Shown in pieces: positions 16,253 to 27,313 of a DNA stretch of 64,000 nucleotides; within the stretch, counting starts at the first letter, position 1; each line of letters begins with the position of its first letter. The notes beneath the pieces were generated by a model. It ran no database searches. It saw only the letters and a program-made list of their open reading frames with translations, and was not told where the DNA came from. This DNA comes from CADEDH01 sp039029735 (GTDB lineage Bacteria; Actinomycetota; Acidimicrobiia; Acidimicrobiales; SZUA-35). Position numbers and translations under genes: made by a program. The stretch is from positions 37,277 through 101,276 of the forward strand of contig JBCCFL010000018.1 of NCBI GenBank assembly GCA_039029735.1, written 5' to 3'.

Positions 16253-17445
16253 TGAACGTGATCGTGGTGGGCGGGGGCATCGTCGGCCTCGCCACCGCCT
16301 GGCGGATCCAACAGGCGAGGCCCGACATCCACCTGTCCGTGCTCGAGAAGGAGCCGGCGCTCGCCGTCCACCAGACGGGCCACAACTCGGGCGTGCTCCA
16401 CTCCGGCATCTACTACAAGCCCGGCAGCAACAAGGCGCTCACCTGCCGGGCCGGACGAGCAGCGATGATCGAGTTCTGCGCCGAGCAGGGCGTTGCCATC
16501 GACATCTCGGGCAAGGTGATCGTGGCCACCACAGCCGACCAGGTCGCCCCGCTGGATGCACTGGAGGAGCGGGCCGAGGCCAACGGGGTGAAGGCCCGGC
16601 GCATCGGGCGCAGTGAACTCTCCGAGCGGGAGCCCCACTCCGCCGGGATCGATGCCCTCCACGTGCCCGACGCCGGCATCGTCGACTTCGGCGGCGTGTG
16701 CCTGACGCTGGCCCGACTGCTCACCGAGAACGGGGCCACCATCAAGACCGGCGCCGAGGTGGTGGGGCTCACCGAGACCGACTCCGAGGTGCGGATCTCC
16801 GTGGCCGGGGGTGAAGAGCTCGTGGCCGACCTGGTGGTGACCTGCGGAGGGCTCCAGAGTGATCGGCTCGCTCGCCACGTGCAGCCCGAACTGCGGGAGC
16901 AGATCCTGCCGTTCCGGGGCGAGTACTACGGGCTCACCGAGGCCCGCCGGTCGCTGGTCAAGAACCTGATCTACCCCGTACCCGACCCACGTTTCCCGTT
17001 CCTCGGGGTGCACCTCACCCGGATGATCGACGGATCGATCCATGCCGGCCCCAACGCCGTGCTGGCACTCGCCCGCGAGGGCTACCGCTGGAGCGACGTC
17101 GACGTTCGACACCTGGCCGAGGTGGCTCGGTTCCCCGGGTGGTGGCGCCTCGCGGCCTCGTACTGGCGCACCGGGATGGGCGAGTACTACCGCTCGCTGT
17201 CGAAGGGTGCCTTCGTTCGTGCGTTGCAGCGGCTCGTGCCCGAACTCACCGCCGACGACCTGGAACCATCTCCGGCCGGTGTGCGGGCTCAGGCCGTGTC
17301 GCGCGAGGGCAGCCTGCTCGACGACTTCGTGTGGTCGGAGACCAATCGCGTGGTGTCGGTGCTCAATGCACCGTCGCCGGCGGCCACGGCGTCACTCGCC
17401 ATCGGCGCCGAGATCCGCGACCGCGCCCTCACCCACCTGGGCTAG
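16252..17445 (+). CDS. lhgO: L-2-hydroxyglutarate oxidase
   Basis: 397-residue FAD enzyme that oxidises L-2-hydroxyglutarate to 2-oxoglutarate and passes electrons to the membrane quinone pool. The Rossmann motif VVGGGIVGLATAW is at the very N-terminus, and the diagnostic HNSGVLHSGIYY segment follows at about residue 45. Length and C-terminal FAD-binding region match the family. The start overlaps the lipoprotein stop codon. The 3' end overlaps the convergent cyclase gene by 54 bases, with both frames intact. Confidence 0.9.
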   Translation: MNVIVVGGGIVGLATAWRIQQARPDIHLSVLEKEPALAVHQTGHNSGVLHSGIYYKPGSNKALTCRAGRAAMIEFCAEQGVAIDISGKVIVATTADQVAPLDALEERAEANGVKARRIGRSELSEREPHSAGIDALHVPDAGIVDFGGVCLTLARLLTENGATIKTGAEVVGLTETDSEVRISVAGGEELVADLVVTCGGLQSDRLARHVQPELREQILPFRGEYYGLTEARRSLVKNLIYPVPDPRFPFLGVHLTRMIDGSIHAGPNAVLALAREGYRWSDVDVRHLAEVARFPGWWRLAASYWRTGMGEYYRSLSKGAFVRALQRLVPELTADDLEPSPAGVRAQAVSREGSLLDDFVWSETNRVVSVLNAPSPAATASLAIGAEIRDRALTHLG

Positions 17446-20400
17446 CCGGGGCGTGATGATCGGATCGGCGACCAGTTCGAGCGCTGTGGTCCAGCCCCGA
17501 GGGTCCATGCCGATGTTGCGCATGCTCGACTCGGCCTCGGTGCGGGGGACGCGGCCGAACACGGCGCCGGCGAGGTCGACCAGCTGCCGGCTGGTGAGGT
17601 CGTCGGTGGCTGCGAGTTGCTCACCGGCCCGCACCAATGCGCTCTCGCACTCGTCGTGGTCTCCTCGCTGCAGGGCCACCGCAGCCTGGGCGATGAGGGC
17701 AAAGACACGATCCAGATAGGTGGCGGGGCCCTTCAGCGTCTCGTCAACGAGATGCTGGGCCTGAGCCTGATCGCCCTCGGCCGCCGCCACCAGCGAGCCC
17801 ACGGCCGAGGCAAACGAGCCGCGGCGAGGCGTCTCGTCGTCCCACCCGAGTTGTGAGGCCGCCTCGGGCACCGCTCCTCGCTGCAGGAGCGCAAGCGCGA
17901 GCGACACCACGAGATCGGGCTCGCCCACGATGGTCTGATCGCTGAAACCCTCCTCGTGGCGCGCCGCCCACCGGATGGCCCGCTCGGGCTCCCCCAGACG
18001 GGCAGCAGACGCGCAGTTCACCACCACGGCCATGCGCATGCTCTCGGCGTCGCCGGCCTGCACCGACCGGGCGAAGGCGTCTTCCAGGGCTTTGGTGCCT
18101 TCGTTGATACGGCCCAGCGACACGAGCGCCCGACCCTCGATCGTGCGGGAGAGCACGGCCAGGGTCACGTCGTCGGTACCTTCGGCCGCAGCCCTGGCGC
18201 TGCGAGCCAGGTCGAATGCCTCGGAGGCCTGCCCGCTCCACAGCCGGAGCGTGGCGTCGAGATTGGCCATGATGCCCTCGGCCCAGGGGTCACCACGGCG
18301 TCGGGTTTCGGGGAGCACGCTGTCCACCAGCCGGCGGGCCTCCTCCCAGTCGCCAGTGTGGAACGCCACCCAGGCCTGCACGCCGTGGGCCCACACGAGA
18401 GCACCCTGGTCGTCAACCGACCCAAAGAGCTCGACCGCCTCGTCGACGAGCACGTTGGCCTCGGTGACCCGGCCGAGCCGGAAGGCGTGCCACGCCAGGC
18501 TCTGGAGGGCCCAGCCCTCGGCCCGGGGGTCGGACGCCTGTTCGGCCACCTGCCGCGACCGGGCAAAGGCGGCGCGGGCAGCGGCGTCGTCGTTGCGCAT
18601 CATCTCGCTGATACCCATCAGGCGCAGCGCCAGGGCCTCCTGATCCGGGGCATCGAGCGCAGCCAACCGCTCAGCTGCGCTCGCCAGCTCCACCACGGCG
18701 GCGGCGTGATCACCGGCCTTGCGTTCCAGGTCGCCCAGCACGAGCTGGGCCTTGGCTGCGACGAGCGGATCGAGCGAGCTCATGGCGGCCAGCCGATCGA
18801 GGTCGGCCCGGGCCGCGGCCAGCTCATGGATCTCGGTGCGAGCCTTGGCCCGGCCGAACACCATCGTGGCGAGCACGTCGTCGTCACCATCGCCGAGCTC
18901 CACGCCGGCGTCGAACCATCGCAGCGCCTCACGGGGCTCACCAACGTCGAGCGCCCGCTCGCCGGCCTGCTCCAGCCAGTAGAGCGCCTGCGACAGCACC
19001 GAGTCGAGGTCGAGGCCGGGAACCTCCGAGAGTTCGAGCATGAGATGGGCGGCCCACCGGTAGTGCTCGGCGATGGCCACCACCACGGAGTTGCGCAGCG
19101 TTGACTCGTCCTGGTCCGACAGGTACGACGCGATGCCGTGGTGGCGCTGGGCCCGAACCGTCTTGGTGAGCCGACCGTAGGCCACGTCGCACACCACGTT
19201 GGAGCGGAACCGGTAGCGGGCACCGTCGAGTTCGAGCAGCTCGGCGTCGACCAGGCCGTCGAGTTCGGCATCGAGGCCGGTCGCGCCGCGGCTCTCGCGG
19301 GCCAGGGTCATGAGGCCGCTCACCGGCCCGGTACGGCCGAGCACCGAGGCGTCCTCCAACAGGGCTCGCTGGCCGGGTTCGAGCGCATCGAGCCGGGCCG
19401 ACACGATCCCCCGCAGGGTGGCTGGCAGCGCATCGCGGTCGACACCGTCGGGGCCCGCAGTCACCACCCCGGCGCGCGTCTCGACCAGGCCGGCCAGCTC
19501 TTCGAGGAAGTAGGGATTGCCGCCGCTGCGATCCACCAGCTCGGCCGTGATCGACGGCTCCAGCTCGGGTCGCAGCTCCGCCAGCAGACGAGCGGCCGCA
19601 TCATCGCCGAGGGGGCCGAGTTGGAGCACCGTGAGACCGTGACGCCCGCTGGGCAGTTGGTCTTCGTGGTCGGGGCGGGTGGTCATGAACACGCTCAGGC
19701 GATGGCGAGCGAGCTCGGTGAGCACGTGGCCGATCAGGCCCCACACGGCCGGCGCGGCCCAGTGCATGTCCGACAGCACGAGCACCACGGGCCGCTCCGC
19801 CAGCTCGCGTTCGAGCACGGTGGTGACCGCCAGCATCACCTCGGAGCGGTTGCGGTTTCGGTCGCCGCCCCGCAGCGGGGTGTCGTAGCCGAGCGCGTGA
19901 AGCAGCGCCGTGGTGGACCGCTCGATGGTCTCCGGCGTGGCTTCGGTCAGGTGGCTGAGCAGGCTCGCCCGGAGGTGGAGTTCGGTGTCGGCCGCCGGCG
20001 CGTCGAGGGCGAGGCCGAAGAGGTTGCGCACGAGGTCGGCGATGGGCCACCACACGTTGGCTTCGCCGTAGGGCAGACAGCGCCCCTCCAGTACCCGGGC
20101 GTCGTAGGTGAGGGCCAGGAAGCCGGATGCCTCGCTCACCAGGCGGGTCTTGCCGATACCGGCCTCACCCACCACCATTGCGAGCTGCGCCCGGGAGCCG
20201 TCCACGGCCAGGCGACCCTGGGCCTCGAGCAGTTCGAGCTCGTGGCGGCGGCCGACGAACACCGGGCCGCGTTGGGGGTGGAGCCCGGGAAGCCGCTCGG
20301 CCCGAACGGCAACGTAGGCCTCGATCGGCTCGTCCCGACCCCGGGCGGGGAGGCTGCCCACGGGCGTGTAGCTGATGGCGTCGCCCGTTGCAGCTTGCGT

Positions 20401-20934
20401 GGTGGCGCCCACGAGCGTTTGCCCCTGCTGGGCCAGGCTCTGGAGCCGGCTGGCGGCGTTGACCACGTCGCCCATGGCCGTGTAGTCGCCGCCGGCGGTG
20501 GTGGTGCCGACGAGCACCTCGCCGGTGTTGATGCCGATACGCATCGCCACCTGGGGGCGCCAGCCCCGCGACTCGGCCGACAGCGTGGCGATCGTCTCGT
20601 GCATGCGCAGCGCCGCTCGCACCGCCCGCTCAGCATCGTCTTCGTGGGCCACCGGGGCGCCGAAGAGCGCCAGGATGCCGTCGCCCAGTACCTTGTCGAC
20701 CACACCGCCGAACGAGGTGATGTCGACGGCGAGCCGCTCGAACGTTCGGTCGACGAAGTGTTTTACCTTTTCCGGGTCCATCCGTTCGGCCAGACCGGTG
20801 AAGCCCACGAGGTCGGCGAACAGCACGGTGACCACCCGTCGTTCCTCGTCGGGGACCGCCAAGGGCGCGCCGCACCACGGACAGAACCGGGCATTGGGCT
20901 CGACCGGTTGGCCGCATGAGGGGCACGACGCCAT
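17392..20934 (-). CDS. Zinc-ribbon adenylate/guanylate cyclase fused to AAA ATPase and TPR region
   Basis: 1180 residues. Zinc ribbon C4/C7/C18/C21, then a class III nucleotidyl cyclase domain (about 33-190) with metal Asp residues D41 (FADLVGF) and D85 (GDGILALFG), substrate Lys K81, D156 and the transition-state pair N159/R163 (NAASR). All catalytic residues appear present, and K81 points to ATP. A STAND-like ATPase follows, with Walker A GEAGIGKT at 256-263 and Walker B VLVLSDMHW. The remaining 600 residues are Ala/Leu/Glu-rich helical repeats (TPR-like). It is a cytosolic, probably ligand-gated, signalling protein. The ATG at 20934 lies 10 bases after the nei stop codon, so the two are probably co-transcribed. 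Confidence 0.88.
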   Translation of the reverse strand: MASCPSCGQPVEPNARFCPWCGAPLAVPDEERRVVTVLFADLVGFTGLAERMDPEKVKHFVDRTFERLAVDITSFGGVVDKVLGDGILALFGAPVAHEDDAERAVRAALRMHETIATLSAESRGWRPQVAMRIGINTGEVLVGTTTAGGDYTAMGDVVNAASRLQSLAQQGQTLVGATTQAATGDAISYTPVGSLPARGRDEPIEAYVAVRAERLPGLHPQRGPVFVGRRHELELLEAQGRLAVDGSRAQLAMVVGEAGIGKTRLVSEASGFLALTYDARVLEGRCLPYGEANVWWPIADLVRNLFGLALDAPAADTELHLRASLLSHLTEATPETIERSTTALLHALGYDTPLRGGDRNRNRSEVMLAVTTVLERELAERPVVLVLSDMHWAAPAVWGLIGHVLTELARHRLSVFMTTRPDHEDQLPSGRHGLTVLQLGPLGDDAAARLLAELRPELEPSITAELVDRSGGNPYFLEELAGLVETRAGVVTAGPDGVDRDALPATLRGIVSARLDALEPGQRALLEDASVLGRTGPVSGLMTLARESRGATGLDAELDGLVDAELLELDGARYRFRSNVVCDVAYGRLTKTVRAQRHHGIASYLSDQDESTLRNSVVVAIAEHYRWAAHLMLELSEVPGLDLDSVLSQALYWLEQAGERALDVGEPREALRWFDAGVELGDGDDDVLATMVFGRAKARTEIHELAAARADLDRLAAMSSLDPLVAAKAQLVLGDLERKAGDHAAAVVELASAAERLAALDAPDQEALALRLMGISEMMRNDDAAARAAFARSRQVAEQASDPRAEGWALQSLAWHAFRLGRVTEANVLVDEAVELFGSVDDQGALVWAHGVQAWVAFHTGDWEEARRLVDSVLPETRRRGDPWAEGIMANLDATLRLWSGQASEAFDLARSARAAAEGTDDVTLAVLSRTIEGRALVSLGRINEGTKALEDAFARSVQAGDAESMRMAVVVNCASAARLGEPERAIRWAARHEEGFSDQTIVGEPDLVVSLALALLQRGAVPEAASQLGWDDETPRRGSFASAVGSLVAAAEGDQAQAQHLVDETLKGPATYLDRVFALIAQAAVALQRGDHDECESALVRAGEQLAATDDLTSRQLVDLAGAVFGRVPRTEAESSMRNIGMDPRGWTTALELVADPIITPRLAQVGEGAVADLGADGE

Positions 20935-20941
20935 TGCCCCA

Positions 20942-20947
20942 ATTCTA
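20942..20947 (-). promoter_or_regulatory. Possible internal -10 element for the cyclase gene
   Basis: TAGAAT lies 7 bases before the ATG at 20934. Its TAG doubles as the nei stop codon, so the match is partly forced. No ribosome-binding site is visible. Confidence 0.35.
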
Positions 20948-21760
20948 CGCCGTCGGCCCGATCCCTGTTTGTGGTTGACACCGAGGGCACCAATAGGTGG
21001 GTCTGCCCGCCCCCTGGCCCCGCCGGCCGGCCTCGATGGGCCGCTGACAGCGCCGGCAGGGCTGGCCGCCCCTCCCGTACACCGCGAGCCCACCCGGAAC
21101 CGTGGTGCGGGGCCCGCCCCCCACGTTGGCCATGAGCTGGGTGTTGGCCGTGGTGAGCAGCCGCCGGCGGTCAGCGCCGTCAACGGTGCCGAGGGCACGA
21201 TCGGGGTGGATCCCGCAGGCGGCGAGCACCTCGCTCTTGAACACGTTGCCAACGCCGCAGAACAACCGTTGGTCGAGCAGTACGTCCGCCATCGTCCGGC
21301 CCTGGTCGGCTCCAGCCAGGCGGGCCAGAGCGGCGTCGATGTTGGGATCGGCCACGGTGAGGTCGGGGCCCAACTCGGCTCGGAGGCGGCCGCCGCCGCC
21401 TCGCACACCCCGTGCCGGGCGATCCCCCCGCCGCACCTCCACGTGCGGGGCGGAGAAGCAGACCGCCACCCAGGGCTCGGTGTCGATGCGGGCCACCACG
21501 GCCCTCGCCGACCGGCGCCAGCGTTCACCAGGGCGGTACAGGTGCCAGCTGCCGTTCATCTTCATGTGCGTTTCCAGCACGAGCCCGTCGTCGAACGAGA
21601 TCATGAGGTACTTGCCCTCGGCCCACACCCGCTCCACCGTGGCCCCGCGCCGAGGCACCGCACCCGCCCGTCTGGGGGTGGCCACTCGCTGCACCGCCTC
21701 GCCGGTGATCGCCGCCGCCAGCCGGTTCGCAGATCGATGAATCGTGTCGCCCTCGGGCAT
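20945..21760 (-). CDS. Fpg/Nei family DNA glycosylase (endonuclease VIII type)
   Basis: 271 residues. After removal of Met the protein begins PEGDTI: the catalytic Pro and Glu are as in Nei rather than Fpg (PELPE). It has the beta-hairpin Lys in EGKYLMI, the helix-two-turn-helix DNA-binding segment (FCGVGNVFKSE) and a C-terminal zinc finger (CRRC ... CPRC). It excises oxidised bases and cleaves the abasic site. The frame extends 16 codons upstream, but the PEGDT start is invariant in the family, which fixes the start at 21760. It is divergent from the glucosidase gene. Confidence 0.92.
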   Translation of the reverse strand: MPEGDTIHRSANRLAAAITGEAVQRVATPRRAGAVPRRGATVERVWAEGKYLMISFDDGLVLETHMKMNGSWHLYRPGERWRRSARAVVARIDTEPWVAVCFSAPHVEVRRGDRPARGVRGGGGRLRAELGPDLTVADPNIDAALARLAGADQGRTMADVLLDQRLFCGVGNVFKSEVLAACGIHPDRALGTVDGADRRRLLTTANTQLMANVGGGPRTTVPGGLAVYGRGGQPCRRCQRPIEAGRRGQGAGRPTYWCPRCQPQTGIGPTA

Positions 21761-21782
21761 CGGGTCCAAGTCTGGCCGCCGG

Positions 21783-21788
21783 TAGCCT
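21783..21788 (+). promoter_or_regulatory. Predicted -10 element, leaderless glucosidase gene
   Basis: TAGCCT ends 7 bases before the ATG at 21796, with no ribosome-binding site between them. Confidence 0.5.
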
Positions 21789-21795
21789 CCGCGCG

Positions 21796-23430
<1,635 letters not shown>

Positions 23431-23551
23431 GCGAAGTAGGCGACTCGTCCGAGTCTCGTCCATGCGCAGTATGAACACCACTCGGCGCCGCCCTCGTGAG
23501 GTGAGGAGGGCTCCGCTGGCACCGAGATGAGCGCACCAAAGGGAGAGCGCA

Positions 23552-24346
23552 ATGACCGACGCAGAGACCACCGCTTCCGCGATGCCGCCGAGCGCACCAC
23601 CGGCGCCGCCGGCGGCGACCGGCAATGCGGCCGCATATTCGATGGCGGCCTCCAAGGTGTACGGCCAGGGTGATACCGCCGTGAACGCCCTCCGGGAGGT
23701 GTCGGTCCAGTTCGACCGGGGTCGCTTCACGGCGATCATGGGCCCGTCCGGGTCGGGTAAGTCCACGCTCATGCAGTGCATGGCCGGGCTCGACCGGCTC
23801 ACCGGCGGCGAGACCTTCGTTGGCGACGTTGCCCTGTCCGGGCTGAGCGACAAGGCCCTCACCGAGCTCCGCCGCGACAAGATCGGCTTCATCTTCCAGG
23901 CGTTCAACCTCATTCCGACGCTCGATGCCCAAGAGAACATGACGCTGCCGCTCGACCTCGCCGGCGGCAAGGTGGACACGGAGTGGTTCAACGAGGTGGT
24001 GCAGGCCACCGGCCTTGCTGATCGCCTCGATCACCGCCCCAACGAATTGTCGGGCGGCCAGCAACAGCGTGTGGCTGTGGCCCGGGCCCTGGCCAGCCGG
24101 CCCGACATCATCTTCGGCGACGAGCCCACCGGCAACCTCGACTCCAAAACCGCAGCCGAGATCTTGGAGTTCATGCGACGGGCCGTCGACGAGCTCGGCC
24201 AGACGATCGTGATGGTGACGCACGACCCCGTGTCGGCCTCGTACTCCGATCACGTGCTGTTCCTGCGTGACGGTCGCATCGTCGACGAGATGCCGAATCC
24301 CACCTCCGATGCGGTGTTCGACCGCATCAAGACGCTCGAGGGCTGA
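23552..24346 (+). CDS. MacB/LolD-type ABC transporter ATP-binding protein
   Basis: 264 residues. Walker A GPSGSGKST, Q-loop FIFQAF, signature LSGGQQQR, Walker B IIFGDEPTG and the switch His in VMVTHD are all present. An N-terminal extension of about 30 residues is Ala/Pro-rich. This LolD/MacB-type ATPase pairs with FtsX-like permeases to drive mechanotransmission or lipoprotein/peptide export rather than uptake. The ATG is preceded by GGGAGAG. The partner permease starts 4 bases after the stop codon. Confidence 0.93.
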   Translation: MTDAETTASAMPPSAPPAPPAATGNAAAYSMAASKVYGQGDTAVNALREVSVQFDRGRFTAIMGPSGSGKSTLMQCMAGLDRLTGGETFVGDVALSGLSDKALTELRRDKIGFIFQAFNLIPTLDAQENMTLPLDLAGGKVDTEWFNEVVQATGLADRLDHRPNELSGGQQQRVAVARALASRPDIIFGDEPTGNLDSKTAAEILEFMRRAVDELGQTIVMVTHDPVSASYSDHVLFLRDGRIVDEMPNPTSDAVFDRIKTLEG

Positions 24347-24350
24347 CGCC

Positions 24351-27239
24351 ATGCTCGACGACTATGTGTTGTGGGGCCTCGCGGCCATCGTCGCGGCCCT
24401 GATCGTGCACACCCTGGTGACCGGCCTCGGCGACAAGACCGTGCGCCGGCTCTCGTTCCGCAACATCCGAGCCAGCGTGGGGCGCCTCATCCTCACCACG
24501 ATCGCCGTCACGGCAGGCGTGGCGTTCGTGTCGGGATCGTTCATCCTCACTGACAGCCTCTCGGCCACGTTCGACGAGCTGTTCGCCAACTCGACGAACG
24601 AGATCGACGCCCAGGTGCAGGTGGCGGAGCTCGAGTTCGGTCAGGACGAACGAACCATTCCCGACACGCTCATTGCCGAGGTCGACGCCCTGCCCGAGGT
24701 GGATCGAGCCATCCCGACGGTGCAGCTCGATCCTGGCGTCAGCTTCCGGCCCTACATCCTCATCGACGAGACCGCGGAGCCGAGCGATGACGGCTCGGTG
24801 TCCACGATCGAGCCTGCTGGCGGGCCGATCATCGCCTTCTCGTGGGATGGTGAGGATTCGGAGGCGCTGAGCCTGGCCGAAGGTGCACCCCCGAACGGCC
24901 CGGACCAGATCGCCATCGACACCACCTACGCCGATGCCTACCGCCTGATCACGGGCGAGGACATCGTGGTGGGCGAGAGCTACCGGTTCCAGACCGACGA
25001 GGGCGAGCAGACGTTCGTGGTGTCGGGCATCGGCGAGCTGCCGATCACGGCCGGCGCCTTCTTCGTGTTCTTCGACTTCGAGACCGGTCAGCAGCAGTTC
25101 GACAAGGTGGGTCAGGTCGACGTGATCGCCCTCACCCGGGCGAGTGGCGTGTCGACCGCCGAGATGATCGCCGCCGTCGAGACCGTGCTGCCCGAAGAGG
25201 CCGAGGTGCTCGACCGCACGGCCATCATCGATCAGGCGAACTCGGAGTTCGAGACGTTCTTCACGATCTTCCGCAACGTGCTGCTCGGCTTCGCCCTGGT
25301 GGCCCTGTTCGTCAGCCTGTTCATCATCTACAACACCTTCGCCATCCTGGTCACCCAGCGGCTGCGCCAGTTCGGCATGCTGCGGGCGGTGGGCTCCACC
25401 CGAGGCCAGATCCGTTCCCTGGTGCAGCTCGAGGCGCTGATCGTGGGCGTGATCGGCTCACTCCTCGGCATCATCGGTGGCCTCGGCGTGGCCTGGCTGA
25501 TCAAGACAGGCCTGAACGCCGCTGGCGGCTTCCCCGACACCGGCACGGTGCTGGAACTGCGCACGGTGTGGATCGCCCTGATCGTGGGCCTCGGTGCCAC
25601 GCTGATCTCGGCGCTTCTGCCTGCACTGATGGCCGGCCGGGTGTCGCCGATCGCGGCCATGCGCAACGAGGCTCCCTCAGCGGCGTCGATCAACCGCCAG
25701 GTGATCATCGGCGCCGTGGTGCTCGGCGTCGGGCTGATCGTGCTGGGCTTCGGCCTGTTCAGCAGCGGTCAGAGCGCCACCACGGTGATCACGCTGCTCG
25801 GCGTGGGGTCGGTGCTCACCTTCATCGGCGTGGCCCTCCTGAGTGCGATCGTGGCCGGTCCGTTCGTCGAGTTCGTCGGCCGGCCCTACGTGCTGGGCGG
25901 CATCCTGTTCGTGCTCGGCGTCGGCCTTCCCCTGATCCGGCTCACCGTCGGCGACGGCCTGCCCGACACAGTGTTCTCCTGGGTGGGGTTCACCGTCGGC
26001 ACCACGATTGCGGCCATCGCCGCCATCACCGGCTTCTTGATCCTGGCCAGCGCCATATCGGGCCGATCGATCGGCTTCGGCGGCTCAGCCGCCGGGCTCG
26101 CTGGCCGGATGGCTCGTCGCAACGCCGCCCGCAGCCCGCAACGCACCGCTGCCACCGCCACGGCGCTCACCATCGGCATCGCCCTCGTGGCCGCTGCTGG
26201 CGTGGTGGCCGAGTCGCTCAAGGCCAGCGTGGCCGCCACGTTCGAGCAGGCCATCCAGGCCGATCTGTTCCTGTTCGACGAGGAAACCAACTCGCCGTTC
26301 TCCAGCCAGGTGGCAGCCGAATTGTCGGATCTCGATGGCATCGCCGAGGTCAGCGGGCTGCGAGCCAACGAGGTGCGGCTCGGTGTTGACGCCGACGGCG
26401 AGGACGACATCGTGGACGTGGTGGCCTACAACGCCGCCACCGGGGAGAACCTGTTCCGGCTCGGCGTGAGCGAGGGTGACACCAGCGGCCTCGTGTCCGA
26501 CGGTGTGCTCGTCCTCGACACCGAGGCCGAGGCCAGAGGCCTCAGCGTTGGCGACACGCTCGACGTCGAGTTCCCCGACCTGGAGACCGAGACCCTCACG
26601 GTGTCGGGCCTGTTCACCGACGACCGGCTGTTCCCGGAGACCCCGCTGGTGATCGACCTCAGCGTCTACGAGCGACACGTCGCCACCGATGACGATCTGT
26701 TCGTGCTGGCGTCGATCGAGGAGGGGGCCGACCCCGAGGCCGTCAAGGAGAGCGCCATCGACCTGGCGGGCCAGTTCGCCTCGGTGACGGCCCAGGACAA
26801 CCGGGAACTCCTGGAAACCCAGGAGAGCCAGGTGGACGGCCTCGTCACGGTGATCAACTACCTGCTCGGGTTTGCCCTGGTAGTGGCCTTCCTCGGGGTG
26901 ATCAACACGATCGTGCTGTCGGTCGTGGAGCGCACGAGGGAGATCGGCCTGTTGCGGGCCGTGGGCACCACCCGTCAGCAGATCAGCTCCACCATCCGGT
27001 GGGAGGCCATGATCGTGAGCCTGTTCGGCGCGGCACTCGGCCTCGTGGTCGGGGTGCTGTTCGCCTGGGCCGCGGTGACGGCGATCCCCGATTCGTTCAT
27101 CGACACGATCGCCATCCCGTACGAGACGGTGATGCTCGTGATCATCACCGCCGCCCTGGCCGGAGTGGTGGCTGCGGTGATCCCGGCGATCCGTGCGTCA
27201 CGGCTCAACGTGCTCCAGGCGATCTCGCAGGAGATCTGA
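24351..27239 (+). CDS. FtsX-like ABC transporter permease
   Basis: 962 residues. The layout is typical of fused actinobacterial MacB-like permeases: an N-terminal helix, a large extracellular domain (about 60-290), three helices of a first FtsX domain (around 300-430), a central group of helices, a second extracellular domain (about 610-800) and a C-terminal FtsX domain with LLRAVGTTRQQI. The matching LRAVGSTRGQI in the first FtsX domain shows internal duplication. It works with the preceding ATPase. The ATG at 24351 follows the ATPase stop codon closely; the frame extends upstream into the ATPase gene, but that part is not protein-like. Confidence 0.92.
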   Translation: MLDDYVLWGLAAIVAALIVHTLVTGLGDKTVRRLSFRNIRASVGRLILTTIAVTAGVAFVSGSFILTDSLSATFDELFANSTNEIDAQVQVAELEFGQDERTIPDTLIAEVDALPEVDRAIPTVQLDPGVSFRPYILIDETAEPSDDGSVSTIEPAGGPIIAFSWDGEDSEALSLAEGAPPNGPDQIAIDTTYADAYRLITGEDIVVGESYRFQTDEGEQTFVVSGIGELPITAGAFFVFFDFETGQQQFDKVGQVDVIALTRASGVSTAEMIAAVETVLPEEAEVLDRTAIIDQANSEFETFFTIFRNVLLGFALVALFVSLFIIYNTFAILVTQRLRQFGMLRAVGSTRGQIRSLVQLEALIVGVIGSLLGIIGGLGVAWLIKTGLNAAGGFPDTGTVLELRTVWIALIVGLGATLISALLPALMAGRVSPIAAMRNEAPSAASINRQVIIGAVVLGVGLIVLGFGLFSSGQSATTVITLLGVGSVLTFIGVALLSAIVAGPFVEFVGRPYVLGGILFVLGVGLPLIRLTVGDGLPDTVFSWVGFTVGTTIAAIAAITGFLILASAISGRSIGFGGSAAGLAGRMARRNAARSPQRTAATATALTIGIALVAAAGVVAESLKASVAATFEQAIQADLFLFDEETNSPFSSQVAAELSDLDGIAEVSGLRANEVRLGVDADGEDDIVDVVAYNAATGENLFRLGVSEGDTSGLVSDGVLVLDTEAEARGLSVGDTLDVEFPDLETETLTVSGLFTDDRLFPETPLVIDLSVYERHVATDDDLFVLASIEEGADPEAVKESAIDLAGQFASVTAQDNRELLETQESQVDGLVTVINYLLGFALVVAFLGVINTIVLSVVERTREIGLLRAVGTTRQQISSTIRWEAMIVSLFGAALGLVVGVLFAWAAVTAIPDSFIDTIAIPYETVMLVIITAALAGVVAAVIPAIRASRLNVLQAISQEI

Positions 27240-27261
27240 GCGCGAAATCTTACGCTGAAAC

Positions 27262-27292
27262 CAGGGCGTCGCCGCGAGGCGGCGGCGCCCTG
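27262..27292 (+). terminator. 14-bp hairpin after the ABC permease gene
   Basis: CAGGGCGTCGCCGC (27262-27275) pairs with 27279-27292 around a GAG loop, with one G-T pair. It lies 22 bases after the permease stop codon and directly before the Nudix promoter candidate. The very GC-rich stem lacks a T run. Confidence 0.55.
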
Positions 27293-27299
27293 CAGGCGC

Positions 27300-27305
27300 T
27301 ACCTT
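27300..27305 (+). promoter_or_regulatory. Predicted -10 element for the Nudix gene
   Basis: TACCTT ends 8 bases before the ATG at 27314 and directly follows the terminator hairpin of the upstream gene. Confidence 0.4.
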
Positions 27306-27313
27306 CTCCATGC

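Noticed and set aside
19138..20919. Open frame of 593 codons on the plus strand opposite the cyclase gene
   Set aside because: Antisense shadow of the cyclase/ATPase domains, which have all expected motifs on the minus strand.
23462..23530. 22-codon ORF (MRSMNTTRRRPREVRR...) between the glucosidase and ABC genes
   Set aside because: Too short, no ribosome-binding site, and nothing beyond chance supports it as a leader peptide.
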